From the NCBI RefSeq assembly GCF_042649585.1, contig NZ_JBHRZM010000009.1, forward strand, positions 358,048 to 422,047: a DNA stretch of 64,000 bases, read 5' to 3'. The notes below the pieces were generated by a model. The model made no database searches, was not told the origin of the DNA, and was given only the letters and a program-made list of their open reading frames with translations. Shown piece after piece: positions 45,065 to 54,483 of the stretch (positions within the stretch are counted from its first letter, which is position 1; every line of letters begins with the position of its first letter). The DNA is from Helicobacter_F equorum (lineage in GTDB: Bacteria > Campylobacterota > Campylobacteria > Campylobacterales > Helicobacteraceae). The position numbers and the translations under genes are program-made.

Positions 45065-46486
45065 TTATTGCCCACGCAATTTTTGGATACTTATGGTTGT
45101 TGGTCGCAATCTGATATAAAGAATGTTATCATTTTTTTGACACAAAATCAATTTTTGTGCACTCAAGGCTGTGTCGTTTTGTGGCTGACAAGCAGGAGAT
45201 ATTTCAAGATTGATGAGCGGTTTTTGATTCCCTATGAGTTGGTATTTGCCCTGTGTATTTGGGATTTGCACCGCATGGATTTTTTTAGGCAAGACACTTG
45301 AGCTTCGCACATCCGCTGATGTGGTGCTTAAAGAATAAATCATACCCACTAAACTTCCATATATGCCGACTTGATCGCTTAATGTAGCTTGTGTGGTTGC
45401 TTTAAGAACTGCAGAACTTATGGCGCGTGTCATAATAAAGCCAAATTGTGCTTGAAATTCGTTTGCGATCACACCTTCAAGATCCGCTATCGTTGAGACA
45501 TTAAAGGTTTTGTCTTTACCTGCTACCTTGAGGTCTGTATAAAATTCTTTACCCGCTACAAGCTTGGGAAATGCCACACCAGCATGTAAAATATTATTAC
45601 TTACAAGATAGGTAGGGAGATTAATAGTAACCTCCTCTTTTGTGGGACTTATACCATCTTCAATAATAAGCCATGTGTAAAAATTTGTTGCTTGTTTGCG
45701 ACGAGATTCCAAAATTTGTATGTCTTCATCAATGACTTTTGCCTTACTTATACCATAGGATTCTTTGTAGAGATCTAATGATTTTGCCCAATCAGATTCA
45801 AGCATAAAGAAAAGCGCAGAAACATAACTGACTGCAGGATTTATGAAATTATTATAGGCTTGATATGTTTTGAGGTTAGAATATTGTCGTGCAAGAATCG
45901 AGTTTGCTTCGTTGGTGGTTTGTTGTGTGCTAAGTCTTTGTGTGCTTGTGTCTTTGGCATTTTGTGCTTCTTGATCCACCATAGCTTTTTGGATATCTTT
46001 TGCAAAATAATCTTTGGCGCGTCGTTGGCGATCATTGGCGCGATTGAATTCCACTCTAGCAAGGGCATTTTTACCCTCTTTCATAAGCACAAGTGCTTTG
46101 TAATAATTCATCAGCACACCTTCATAGATATTGCCCCGATATGTTGTGACGTTTTCATTGACGACCACCGATGCCGCTCCACTAAAAATTCCAGAAAATA
46201 ACCCTTCTTGCTCATATTGACTAAAGATTTTTTCACTTTCATCAAGCAATGCAAAGCTCTCTTGCTTATTAAGTTGTGAGGCTATGATTCCAGATTCAAA
46301 GCCCCATAGCACCATATCATTTTTGTTTTCATATTTGGATTTTGCAAGTTTATAGGCAGAGGCGAGATTTCCGCTATAGTATTTATCGTTAAAAGATTGG
46401 ATTGTATCCTTGTGTGAACACCCGCTAAGCCACAAGACACAAAAAACCACCGCGATATATATAAAAAATGATATACGAATATTCAT
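45065..46486 (-). CDS. COG3014-family lipoprotein
   Basis: 473 residues with a lipobox (LWLSGC, Cys23). TPR-like helices follow (FNDKYYSGNLASAYKLAKSK; YKALVLMKEGKNALARVEFN), then a beta domain with ITLPTYL-like and KTFNVSTIADLEGVIANEF stretches. It is the first gene of the run ending at the glycosyltransferase. The family has no established function; it travels with LpoB-like lipoproteins. Confidence 0.8.
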   Translation of the reverse strand: MNIRISFFIYIAVVFCVLWLSGCSHKDTIQSFNDKYYSGNLASAYKLAKSKYENKNDMVLWGFESGIIASQLNKQESFALLDESEKIFSQYEQEGLFSGIFSGAASVVVNENVTTYRGNIYEGVLMNYYKALVLMKEGKNALARVEFNRANDRQRRAKDYFAKDIQKAMVDQEAQNAKDTSTQRLSTQQTTNEANSILARQYSNLKTYQAYNNFINPAVSYVSALFFMLESDWAKSLDLYKESYGISKAKVIDEDIQILESRRKQATNFYTWLIIEDGISPTKEEVTINLPTYLVSNNILHAGVAFPKLVAGKEFYTDLKVAGKDKTFNVSTIADLEGVIANEFQAQFGFIMTRAISSAVLKATTQATLSDQVGIYGSLVGMIYSLSTTSADVRSSSVLPKKIHAVQIPNTQGKYQLIGNQKPLINLEISPACQPQNDTALSAQKLILCQKNDNILYIRLRPTTISIQKLRGQ

Positions 46487-46570
46487 GATTTTCCTTTTTG
46501 GTAAGAAGTATTGCTAAAATATCGCGATTATATAACAACAAGTCTTTCAAGTCTTTAAGGAATGACAAGT

Positions 46571-46576
46571 TATAAT
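46571..46576 (+). promoter_or_regulatory. -10 box of ribBA
   Basis: TATAAT 31 bases before the ATG at 46607. It argues for that start over the ATG at 46562, which would lie upstream of the transcript. Confidence 0.5.
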
Positions 46577-46606
46577 AAATGTAATATTACTTTAAGGTTA
46601 GATTCT

Positions 46607-47650
46607 ATGTATAAACAACGCGTGTTAGAGGCATTACAGGCTATTAAAAAGGGTGAAATGATTATAGTAATGGATGATGAAGATAGGGAGAATGAGGGTG
46701 ATTTGGTTATGGCGGGGATTTTTAGCACCCCAGAAAAAATCAATTTTATGGCAAAAGAAGCGCGTGGGCTTATCTGTGTCTCATTGACCCAAGAAATTGC
46801 CACGCGATTGGATCTCGCGCCTATGGTGGAAACAAATAGCTCAAATCATGAGACAGCATTTACAATTTCTATTGATGCGGCAAGTGCTAAGACGGGTATT
46901 TCGGCACATGAGAGAGATTTGACAATACAGCTTATGTGTCAAGATTATAGCACACCAAAGGATTTTGTGCGACCAGGGCATATATTTCCACTTATTGCCA
47001 AAGAAGGTGGAGTGCTTGTGCGCACGGGACATACGGAAGCAAGTGTTGATATTTGTCGCCTAGCAGGTCTTAAGCCTGTGAGTGTGATTTGTGAGATTAT
47101 GAAAAATGATGGCACTATGGCGCGTAACACTGATATTACCGAATTTGCCAAGGAACATAATCTTAAGATTCTATATGTGTCAGATCTTATTCAATATCGT
47201 CTTCAATACGAAAAGCTTATCACTTTACAAAGCAAAATGGAGGCGAAATTTCTTGATAAAAAATGTCTCAAATATATATTTATAGATCATATTCATCATC
47301 AACATATCGTATATGCTTTTACACAGAATCTACCCCCAAAAAATCCATTGGTGAAATTCCATATAATCCAAAAGGATTATGAGCATTTTGAAGATTCGCT
47401 TCAAGCACATAGAGCATTTTTACAGAGTATAGAAATGCTTCAAGAAGAGAGTGGGTATCTCATCTGTCTTGATACCAAACCACAACAAGATCTCAAAACA
47501 TTAGGCATTGGCGCACAGATTTTGCGAGAATTAGGTATAGAGGAGTTTAGATTGCTTAATTCAAATTCGGAGAGCGCAGGTGTAGGGCATACTTTTAGCA
47601 CATTAAGTGGTTTTAATCTAAACCTAACGCAAAAAGTCTTGCCTTCTTAA
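46607..47650 (+). CDS. ribBA: 3,4-dihydroxy-2-butanone 4-phosphate synthase with degenerate GTP cyclohydrolase II domain
   Basis: About 347 residues. The N-terminal RibB domain is intact: VMDDEDRENEGDLVMAG (acidic catalytic loop), RPGHIFPLIAKEGGVLVRTGHTEASVD and CEIMKNDGTMAR. It makes the four-carbon unit of riboflavin. The C-terminal half aligns in position with RibA but lacks the zinc cysteines (C...CxC), so GTP cyclohydrolase activity is not expected; H. pylori RibBA is the same in this respect. A longer frame begins at 46562. The ATG at 46607 matches the family start and lies after the -10 box. Confidence 0.9.
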   Translation: MYKQRVLEALQAIKKGEMIIVMDDEDRENEGDLVMAGIFSTPEKINFMAKEARGLICVSLTQEIATRLDLAPMVETNSSNHETAFTISIDAASAKTGISAHERDLTIQLMCQDYSTPKDFVRPGHIFPLIAKEGGVLVRTGHTEASVDICRLAGLKPVSVICEIMKNDGTMARNTDITEFAKEHNLKILYVSDLIQYRLQYEKLITLQSKMEAKFLDKKCLKYIFIDHIHHQHIVYAFTQNLPPKNPLVKFHIIQKDYEHFEDSLQAHRAFLQSIEMLQEESGYLICLDTKPQQDLKTLGIGAQILRELGIEEFRLLNSNSESAGVGHTFSTLSGFNLNLTQKVLPS

Positions 47651-47800
47651 GGGAGTGATGAGTGATATTCACATATGATGATACTAAATGTATGAGCGAT
47701 TTTTGGACACTACTAAAGATGGCAAATGTGTGTGAGAGTATTTAAGTTTTGTAAAAGTTTAGTCTGAGGGATAGGGATTAGGATAGAAAATATGTATTCA

Positions 47801-47878
47801 TGGTCGGAGTAGCGGGATTTGAACCCACGACCTCACCCACCCCAAGGGTGTGCGCTAGCCAGACTGCGCTATACTCCG
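47801..47878 (-). tRNA. tRNA-Pro(GGG)
   Basis: A complete cloverleaf on the minus strand. Acceptor arms CGGAGTA/TACTCCG with discriminator A and encoded CCA, D-arm GCGC/GCGC, anticodon arm CACCC/GGGTG with loop TTGGGGT (anticodon GGG at loop positions 3-5), T-arm GTGGG/CCCGC with TTCAAAT loop; 78 bases in all. It reads CCC and CCU codons. Confidence 0.97.
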
Positions 47879-47892
47879 AAAACAAGTCTGCA

Positions 47893-47898
47893 ATTATA
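47893..47898 (-). promoter_or_regulatory. -10 box of tRNA-Pro
   Basis: TATAAT on the minus strand, 14 bases before the mature 5' end. Confidence 0.55.
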
Positions 47899-47923
47899 GC
47901 AAAATTTTGGGTATTTTTGTATG

Positions 47924-48425
47924 CTATGTGAGATTACTAATCTCTAGTGCCACACATTCAAGATATACGTGCCCTTTTTCATCATAAAACACATCACTTC
48001 CAAGTACACCATCGTGTATTGTGCATTCTATGGTTTTACCATTTTACAATGCAAGGCTCACAATGCCAGGAGAAGAAGCACTACCAGATAAAGGCTTGGA
48101 TAAACACTATATCATCAAAATGATCCAAATAAGGAATTTCAGCTACAAGTTTGCCTCTTTGAATGACAGGTGTGTTGTCTTTGTCATATGCAAATGCCAC
48201 ATCACCATTCAAATCGCATAAGGTTTCATGTAACTTTTTCACACTTTGTGTTCCAAGAGAGATAATATCAAAGTCATTCTTTTGGTTGTATGAGTGTCAA
48301 GGTGTGGATTCTCCCACCAAAACATTCATTAAGACGATCTAAACCTCTTCTTGTGTTTTATATTCCTTAGAAATTCGCACCGCATAGGCTTTTAGAATCT
48401 ATTTGTGTTTGCATAAGAGAAGATA
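47924..48425 (-). pseudogene. Decayed gene of unknown function
   Basis: The minus strand between tRNA-Pro and ilvC shows protein-like pieces in shifting frames: MQTQIDSK, then AYAVRISKEYKTQEEV, DRLNECFGGRIHTLTLIQP, then LGTQSVKKLHETLCDLNGDV and AFAYDKDNTPVIQRGKLVAE, and finally ECTIHDGVLGSDVFYDEKGH to TAG at 47924. At least four lesions. The order is consistent with one soluble protein of about 160 residues. I do not recognise the family. Confidence 0.5.
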
Positions 48426-48504
48426 GACTATTAGCATAGTTCCACATACAAAACATAAGCGCCATAGCCTTCTTTACCACCTTGTTTTCTCACAACCTCG
48501 TTTT

Positions 48505-49530
48505 TTAGTTTTTGTTTTGATCGACAAGCTTATTTGCGCCAATCCAAGGCATCATAGCACGAAGTTTCTCACCCACTTGCTCGATTTTATGGTTGGCTAG
48601 ATTTTTGCGCTCCGCATTCATTCTTGCATAACCTGCTTTACGCTCTAAAATAAAGTCTTTTGCAAAGCGTCCTTCTTGAATGTCGCTCAAAATCTCTTTC
48701 ATCGCTTTTTTAGATTCGGCATTAATCACTCTAGGACCGCTTACCATATCGCCGTATTCTGCGGTATTTGAGATAGAATATCGCATATTTGCCAAGCCGC
48801 CTTCATAGATCAAATCCACGATCAACTTAAGCTCATGCAAACATTCAAAATATGCCATTTCTTCAGGGTATCCAGCTTCTACAAGTGTTTCAAATCCCGC
48901 CTTAACAAGACTGCTTACACCACCGCAGAGCACGGCTTGTTCGCCAAAAAGATCGGTTTCAGTTTCATCTTTAAAAGTCGTTTCAATAATCCCGCTTCTA
49001 CCACCACCAATCGCACTCGCATAGCTTAGCGCAATCGCTTTTGCATCTCCTTTGCTTGTGTCTTGTTCTACCGCGATTAGATCAGGTATTCCTCCACCTT
49101 TTAGAAATTCGCTTCGCACTGTGTGTCCGGGTGCTTTTGGTGCTACCATAATCACGCCTACGCCTTTTGGTGCTTTGATTTGTCCAAAATGGATATTAAA
49201 CCCATGTCCAAAAGCAATGATTTTATCTTCGCTCAAATTTGCTTTGATATCGCATTCAAAGACATCGCCTTGCAATTCATCAGGGATTAGAATCATCACC
49301 ACATCAGCCCATTTTGTTGCCTCACTTACTTCAAGGACTTTGAAGTTTTTTGCTTCTGCTTTTGCCCAGCTTTTACCACCTTTATAGAGCCCAATAGCAA
49401 CTTCTACTCCAGAATCCCGTAAGTTTTCTGCGTGCGCGTGTCCTTGAGACCCAAAACCAATAATTGCCACCTTTTTCTTTTGGATTAACCCTAAATCACA
49501 ATCTTTATCGTAATACACTTGTAATGCCAT
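48505..49530 (-). CDS. ilvC: Ketol-acid reductoisomerase (NADP+)
   Basis: A 341-residue class I KARI for valine, leucine and isoleucine synthesis. The cofactor motif GFGSQGHAHAENLRDSG is near residue 21. Metal-binding acids lie in KDETETDLFGEQAVLCGG and the later YFECLHELKLIVDLIYEGG. The ATG at 49530 (MALQVYYDKDCDLGLI) has AAGGAG upstream; a frame open to 49545 has no such site. Stands alone; no leader peptide or T-box seen. Confidence 0.96.
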   Translation of the reverse strand: MALQVYYDKDCDLGLIQKKKVAIIGFGSQGHAHAENLRDSGVEVAIGLYKGGKSWAKAEAKNFKVLEVSEATKWADVVMILIPDELQGDVFECDIKANLSEDKIIAFGHGFNIHFGQIKAPKGVGVIMVAPKAPGHTVRSEFLKGGGIPDLIAVEQDTSKGDAKAIALSYASAIGGGRSGIIETTFKDETETDLFGEQAVLCGGVSSLVKAGFETLVEAGYPEEMAYFECLHELKLIVDLIYEGGLANMRYSISNTAEYGDMVSGPRVINAESKKAMKEILSDIQEGRFAKDFILERKAGYARMNAERKNLANHKIEQVGEKLRAMMPWIGANKLVDQNKN

Positions 49531-49685
49531 ACTCACTCCTTGCAAAATTTATATGGGGTGCTATTACACCAAAACTTGCATAAAAGATTTATAAAAATCA
49601 CATTTGATACAAAAAATTTAGTGAGCTAAAAGTTATGTTAGAATCTTGTTTGTAAATTTGTGACTACTACATAATAAGGTTTTGC

Positions 49686-50825
49686 ATGAAGATTCTATTT
49701 GTTGTTGGGGTTATTTTTGTTGTTTTGGCATTGATAAAAATCTATACTTATAGGCGATTTTTACGCCATACATTTATTTTTTCTCATCATAGAGTGTTGC
49801 TTATTGTGCTACTTAGCCTTTTGTATATTGGTGAAGTGGCTTTTTTCTTTTTGGCAAAAGATCGTGGATTTGATCATCATACATACATCGCACTTGGTTC
49901 GTGTGTGATTGTGAGTTATGCACTCTTTTTGGCGTGTATTATTGGCGATATGGTGCGTGGCGTGGGCAGAGTGATAGAGGATAAATCCCACATTTTAGAT
50001 TCACAACGACGGAGATTTTTAAAAATCGTGCTAGATTTGGGAGTTTTGGCACTTTTTATAATATTTAGCACAAAAAGTATTAAAAATGCTCTAAGTATCC
50101 CCAAAGTGCAAGAAGTAGAGGTAGAAATAGAGGGTTTAGATACCCCAAAAACTATCGCTTTGATTAGTGATGTGCATGTGGGTAAGATGATTGAAGGGGA
50201 GTTTGTCCGAGGTGTTGTGGATCGTATCAATACGCTTAATGCTGATATTGTTGTGATTGTCGGGGATTTAGTTGATGAAAATATTGAATTTGCCAAAGAT
50301 TTTTTACTCCCACTTAATGACCTCCAAAGCAAAGAAGGTGTGTATTATGTAAGTGGCAATCATGAATATTACCATGGCATAACATCTATTAGTGCATTTC
50401 TCAAAACCCTCAATCTTACGATACTTGAAAATCAAAATATAGAATTACAAAGTTTTAATTTAGCGGGCGTAAGTGATTTGGCAGGGCATAGATTTGGTAT
50501 TTTACCCCCTGATTTATCTGCTGCTAGAAATGGATTAAACCCAAATAAGCCAAGTATTTTATTGGCACATCAACCAAAATTCGTGCGTCAAAATGATGTA
50601 AGTGCTTTTGATCTTGTGCTATGTGGGCATACACACGCTGGACAAGTCTTCCCACTCTCGATTTTTGTGTGGCTTGATCAGCATTATATCCATGGGCTTT
50701 ATCAAGTAGATTCTAAGACGCAACTTTATGTAAGTTCAGGGGTGGGATTTTGGGGACCAGCAATGCGGTTTTTGGCTCCTAGTGAGATTGTGAAACTAAA
50801 ACTAAAACCAAAACATTACACTTAA
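49686..50825 (+). CDS. Membrane-anchored metallophosphoesterase (YaeI-like)
   Basis: 379 residues. Three to four N-terminal membrane helices precede a calcineurin-like domain from about residue 155: ISDVHVGKM, VGDLVDEN, SGNHEYYHG and GHTHAGQVFPLS give the full set of metal ligands. Relatives such as YaeI/LpxG-like enzymes act on phospholipids or lipid A precursors; substrate not assignable here. In H. pylori the homologue (HP1044) sits beside hsrA, but here it is far away. ATG with AAGGTT upstream. Confidence 0.87.
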   Translation: MKILFVVGVIFVVLALIKIYTYRRFLRHTFIFSHHRVLLIVLLSLLYIGEVAFFFLAKDRGFDHHTYIALGSCVIVSYALFLACIIGDMVRGVGRVIEDKSHILDSQRRRFLKIVLDLGVLALFIIFSTKSIKNALSIPKVQEVEVEIEGLDTPKTIALISDVHVGKMIEGEFVRGVVDRINTLNADIVVIVGDLVDENIEFAKDFLLPLNDLQSKEGVYYVSGNHEYYHGITSISAFLKTLNLTILENQNIELQSFNLAGVSDLAGHRFGILPPDLSAARNGLNPNKPSILLAHQPKFVRQNDVSAFDLVLCGHTHAGQVFPLSIFVWLDQHYIHGLYQVDSKTQLYVSSGVGFWGPAMRFLAPSEIVKLKLKPKHYT

Positions 50826-51105
50826 ATCCATATTTGTGTAGAATTATTGTGTATGCTTGGGATTGTGATATGAGGTTAGTATATATCAAATACTTCCTTT
50901 AAGTGGAATCATTTTTATCAATACTCTTTTAAAATCCTTTGCAAACAATACTGCATAATGAATATAAGATTGTCTTCAGGGAAAAAATTAAATCAATGTT
51001 TTTATTATATTGTATATCAAAGCCCCAAGAGATTCTAAGATTCCTTAGTTTGAGAGAATTTGTAACCTTTGGAAGTGTGTGGATAGAAAGAATAGAGTTC
51101 AAAGG

Positions 51106-52052
51106 TTAGTGTGTATGCATTTCATGTAATGGGAGAGAAGAGATAGCTTCATAACGCTTCGTGTGACTTAAGAAAGTTGGATTTCCATTTTCATCTAGAC
51201 TTTGCCGCACATGATGGCGTTTGCAATATTCTTCTAAGGGATAAATTATGAGTGAATCTAAAGCTTTGGCACATTCTTGTTTGACAAAAAATAGATTTGT
51301 GCCACTTGAATCAGCCCCAACGAAAGCATATCCCTTGTGTTTGCCTAGTTCTATGAGTGCTTTTATACTCGCACCAAAATAGAGTCCACTATAATGAGCC
51401 GCATACCGCATAAAATCTTCTTTGTATGGGATACTAATGCTTCTTGTTGCACCAAAAATCGCATTGTATTCTATAATAATGATAGCTGGAGAAACGCAAG
51501 TAATATTGTCCCATATGTAGTAGTCATTGCCATCAATATCAATGCTAAGAATCGCGACGTTATCTAGTTCTCTAGAATCTAACCAATCTTGAATAATACC
51601 ATTGATATTGTCTTTGGTGATAAATGCGCATTGCGCGTGTAAATCATGTTTCCAATATATTTCATCATGTTTAATAAAATTGATATTATCTTGCGAACCA
51701 TCAATTACTAATCCCTGAAAATTGCGAAATTTAAGTAGAAATCTTGTATTAGCCTCTGTGTAGTTTTCCACACCGAATTCCACAAAAGCTTTTGGATATG
51801 AACTAAGATCTAGGGTATGAAGCAAAAAATCTATGATCCCATCTTCACCATTTTGGCTATAAACACTAAATTCACTAGACTCTATGCCTAACCCCCCCCC
51901 TTAGGAGTAGCACTAAGCATTTGTGCATATGAAGCGTTGCGTAATGAGAGATTGTGAGCAGAAAGCATAAGTAATGTATCAAGTTTTGTATTGAGTTGTG
52001 CTGTAAGGATGGTCCTTAATCTATATATAATAGATCGTAAAATCTTTTTCAT
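51106..52052 (-). pseudogene. Phase-variable FkbM-like methyltransferase, frame-shifted OFF
   Basis: From ATG 52052 (GGAG upstream) the frame reads MKKILRSIIYRLRTILTAQL and reaches the G9 tract (51892-51900); after three glycines it meets TAG. The domain follows in another frame: SVYSQNGEDGIIDFLLHTLD, FVEFGVENYTEANTRF, LSIDIDGNDYYIWDN, LFFVKQECA. Codon tracing shows G10 or G7 would give one protein of about 315 residues. The FVEFGVENYTEANT and DIDGNDYY segments match the SAM-binding region of FkbM-type methyltransferases that modify glycans. OFF at the present length; the body is otherwise intact. Confidence 0.82.
51892..51900. repeat. C9 homopolymer (G9 in methyltransferase, OFF)
   Basis: Nine C on the plus strand. 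Frame is restored at 10 or 7. Confidence 0.95.
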
Positions 52053-52189
52053 GAAGGATGCTCCAAATTTTCGTGTGTTTTTAGATTTCTTGAATTATGC
52101 ATAAAACTAGCTTAAATGTAAATTTGCTACAATCTACGTTTTGTTTGCCACGATAAAAGGTAGGGATATTATACAAGGAGTTTAAAAGT

Positions 52190-52993
52190 ATGGATTTTTT
52201 TGATGCGGTGGTGTTAGGTATAGTAGAGGGATTGACGGAATTTTTTCCTATTTCTTCCACGGGACATATGATTTTGGCTTCAAGTATGCTTGGATTGCCT
52301 CAAGATGAGTTTTTAAAAACCTTTGAGATTGCTATTCAGTTTGGCTCTATCTTGGCAGTGCTTTTTTTATTTTATCCTCGATTACTTCAAGGTGTGGATA
52401 TTTGGATTAAGCTTTGCATAGGTTTTGTACCTACTGGTATTTGTGGGTTGTTTTTGTATAAATACATCAAGCAACTTTTTGATGGCTATGTCGTGGCAAT
52501 TATGCTTATTGCGGGTGGGATTGCGTTTTTATTGATAGAGTATTGGCACAAAAACAAAGTGCATCAAACCAATGAAGTTACACAAATAAGCTACAAACAA
52601 GCATTTCTTATCGGACTTATGCAATGTCTTGCGATGATCCCTGGCACTTCACGCAGTGGGGCTACAATCATAGGTGGCTTATTACTTGGGTTAAATCGTC
52701 GTGTGGCGGCAGAATTTTCGTTTCTTTTGGCGCTACCTACAATGTTTGCTGCCACAGGCTATGATGTGTATAAAAACCTCCATATTCTTGATAATACAAA
52801 TGTTAGCATTCTCTTAATTGGTGGGGTTGTGGCATTTTTGTGTGCGATTGTGGCTATAAAGGTATTTCTTGCGTTTGTCTCTCGCTTTAGTTATGTGCCA
52901 TTTGGGATTTATAGAATCTGCATAGGTGCATTGTTCCTTGTGCTTTTTGCAGGTGGTGTTTTTGATGCGCACTCTGAACTTTTTGTGGATTAG
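52190..52993 (+). CDS. uppP: Undecaprenyl-diphosphatase
   Basis: A 267-residue membrane phosphatase recycling the lipid carrier of peptidoglycan. Motif 1 EGLTEFFPISSTGH (residues 14-27) and motif 2 PGTSRSGATI (near 149) hold the catalytic residues; about eight helices. ATG with AAGGAG upstream. It overlaps the following outer-membrane protein gene by 29 bases. Confidence 0.96.
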   Translation: MDFFDAVVLGIVEGLTEFFPISSTGHMILASSMLGLPQDEFLKTFEIAIQFGSILAVLFLFYPRLLQGVDIWIKLCIGFVPTGICGLFLYKYIKQLFDGYVVAIMLIAGGIAFLLIEYWHKNKVHQTNEVTQISYKQAFLIGLMQCLAMIPGTSRSGATIIGGLLLGLNRRVAAEFSFLLALPTMFAATGYDVYKNLHILDNTNVSILLIGGVVAFLCAIVAIKVFLAFVSRFSYVPFGIYRICIGALFLVLFAGGVFDAHSELFVD

Positions 52994-53783
52994 ATTCTAT
53001 TACATCGTTTTATCTTGTGCGATGAGTTACGCACAAGAATTTGGCTTTGGTATGAATGTCAGTGGAGGGTATTATAAATATAGCGAGCCACAAGTGATGA
53101 ATATAAGCGGTGCTATGTATGGTGTTGGGGGTTATGCGTATATGACACATCAGCATTTTAGGCATCAAATATATGCGACTTATTTTGGTGGGATGACTCG
53201 TTATGATGGGTCGGAGTGTAGTATCACCGATACCACATTGTGCACACCCTTACGAAGTGCCTCACAAGATTCATATTACACATTAGAATATCGCTTTGGC
53301 TCTTTTATTTATCGAGGTAGAGAGACATTTGTATATACAGGATTTGGACTTGGCTTTTGGGATTTGGATAATGCTATTAGTGCAAGTAGTGGCTATGCTA
53401 GAGAGCAAAGTTATATATATATGCCTCTTTTTATTCATATGCAATATGCGTTTTCTCACCATATATCATTGTATGGAATCTTTACTTATCAGCAGTTATT
53501 GCGCGGGTATAATATAAGCCATTTTCAAGATATTGGCTTTGATAGAAATCTCTATTTTACACAAACTAGAGGATATGGTGTGCGTTTGGATATAGGTATC
53601 AAACGCAATTTAGATGAATATGGCTATAGTGGTGTTATTGTGTTTGGTGCGTATTTGCAATATTGGAATATCGCAGATTCTAGTGCCGATAGTGCATATC
53701 GCAATGGCAGATTCATAGGCTTATACCACGAGCCTCATAACATTACACAGGCAGTAGGAATGTCTATAGGCTATGAGTTTTAG
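52965..53783 (+). CDS. Outer-membrane beta-barrel protein
   Basis: About 272 residues. A signal peptide (FLWIRFYYIVLSCAMSYA) is followed by alternating beta strands (FGMNVSGGYYKYSE, RHQIYATYFGG, TFVYTGFGLGFWDLDN) and a terminal YEF, the aromatic end used for outer-membrane insertion. The ATG at 52965 lies inside uppP and fits the signal peptide; a frame open from 52926 gives no sensible signal. It resembles the small Helicobacter barrel proteins but I cannot name a family. Ends 4 bases before the convergent glycosylase. Confidence 0.8.
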   Translation: MRTLNFLWIRFYYIVLSCAMSYAQEFGFGMNVSGGYYKYSEPQVMNISGAMYGVGGYAYMTHQHFRHQIYATYFGGMTRYDGSECSITDTTLCTPLRSASQDSYYTLEYRFGSFIYRGRETFVYTGFGLGFWDLDNAISASSGYAREQSYIYMPLFIHMQYAFSHHISLYGIFTYQQLLRGYNISHFQDIGFDRNLYFTQTRGYGVRLDIGIKRNLDEYGYSGVIVFGAYLQYWNIADSSADSAYRNGRFIGLYHEPHNITQAVGMSIGYEF

Positions 53784-53787
53784 TGTA

Positions 53788-54483
53788 TTAGCTTATAAGA
53801 ATCTTTGGATCATATTTGCATTTGCCAAATTCTACAATTTTAGCATGGAATCTTGCGTACATATAGGGGAGGTTAGCCTCACCATATAGAGCGTAGGCAC
53901 GATCCATATTTTCCTTCACACCGCACATAAAAAAGCTTTGTAATTCATCATAATCGGGAATTTCTATCCCAAGAGCACACAAAAGTTTGTAAGTATAGCG
54001 ATCTACTACCATTACCTCACGCTTGCACATATAATTTAGCACACAATCAGCACTTTCAAGTCCTAATCCCTTTTGGGCTAGTAGCCATTCTTTAGTGAGA
54101 TTGTGTGTCATAGATGTATAGCTCTCAAAATCTTGCAATAAGTTTTGTGCCAAGAGAATTAGTCGTTGTGCTTTTTGGTTTTGCAAACCAAAGATATAAG
54201 AACTTAGCACATCTTGTGAAAGTGTGGCGATATTGCAAATTGCACGATAATTTTGTAGCTCATCATGATAATCTTTTTCAAAATCCCCGCTAAAGATAGG
54301 TAAGATTCCATTTTTGCGTAGGGCGTGGAGCGTTTTTTGCACATTTTCCCATTTGCTATTTTGCACAAGCACACAACCTAGTATCACTTCAAAACTCCCA
54401 GCATTAACCCACCACCATTTGGGCGCATTTTCTAGGAGTTTTAGCCCATAAAGTCGTTCCAAAATATCAATTGAGCATATCAT
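53788..54483 (-). CDS. 3-methyladenine DNA glycosylase (MagIII type)
   Basis: A 231-residue HhH-GPD glycosylase. The helix-hairpin-helix and catalytic segment reads QKGLGLESADCVLNYMCKREVMVVDRYTYK (catalytic Asp in VVDRY), and LYMYARFHAKIVEFGK-like ends match H. pylori MagIII. No [4Fe-4S] cysteines follow the domain, unlike endonuclease III. It removes alkylated adenine from DNA. It overlaps the TPR gene by 17 bases. No symbol is given because only the type is certain. Confidence 0.85.
   Translation of the reverse strand: MICSIDILERLYGLKLLENAPKWWWVNAGSFEVILGCVLVQNSKWENVQKTLHALRKNGILPIFSGDFEKDYHDELQNYRAICNIATLSQDVLSSYIFGLQNQKAQRLILLAQNLLQDFESYTSMTHNLTKEWLLAQKGLGLESADCVLNYMCKREVMVVDRYTYKLLCALGIEIPDYDELQSFFMCGVKENMDRAYALYGEANLPYMYARFHAKIVEFGKCKYDPKILIS

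Noticed and set aside
49531..49685. Amino-acid leader or riboswitch before ilvC
   Set aside because: The sequence upstream of ilvC has no leader peptide rich in branched amino acids and no recognisable folded motif.
51106..51825. Methyltransferase starting at a TTG at 51825
   Set aside because: The coding pattern continues upstream in frame to the G9 tract and, past it, to a well-placed ATG at 52052. The TTG lies inside the domain.
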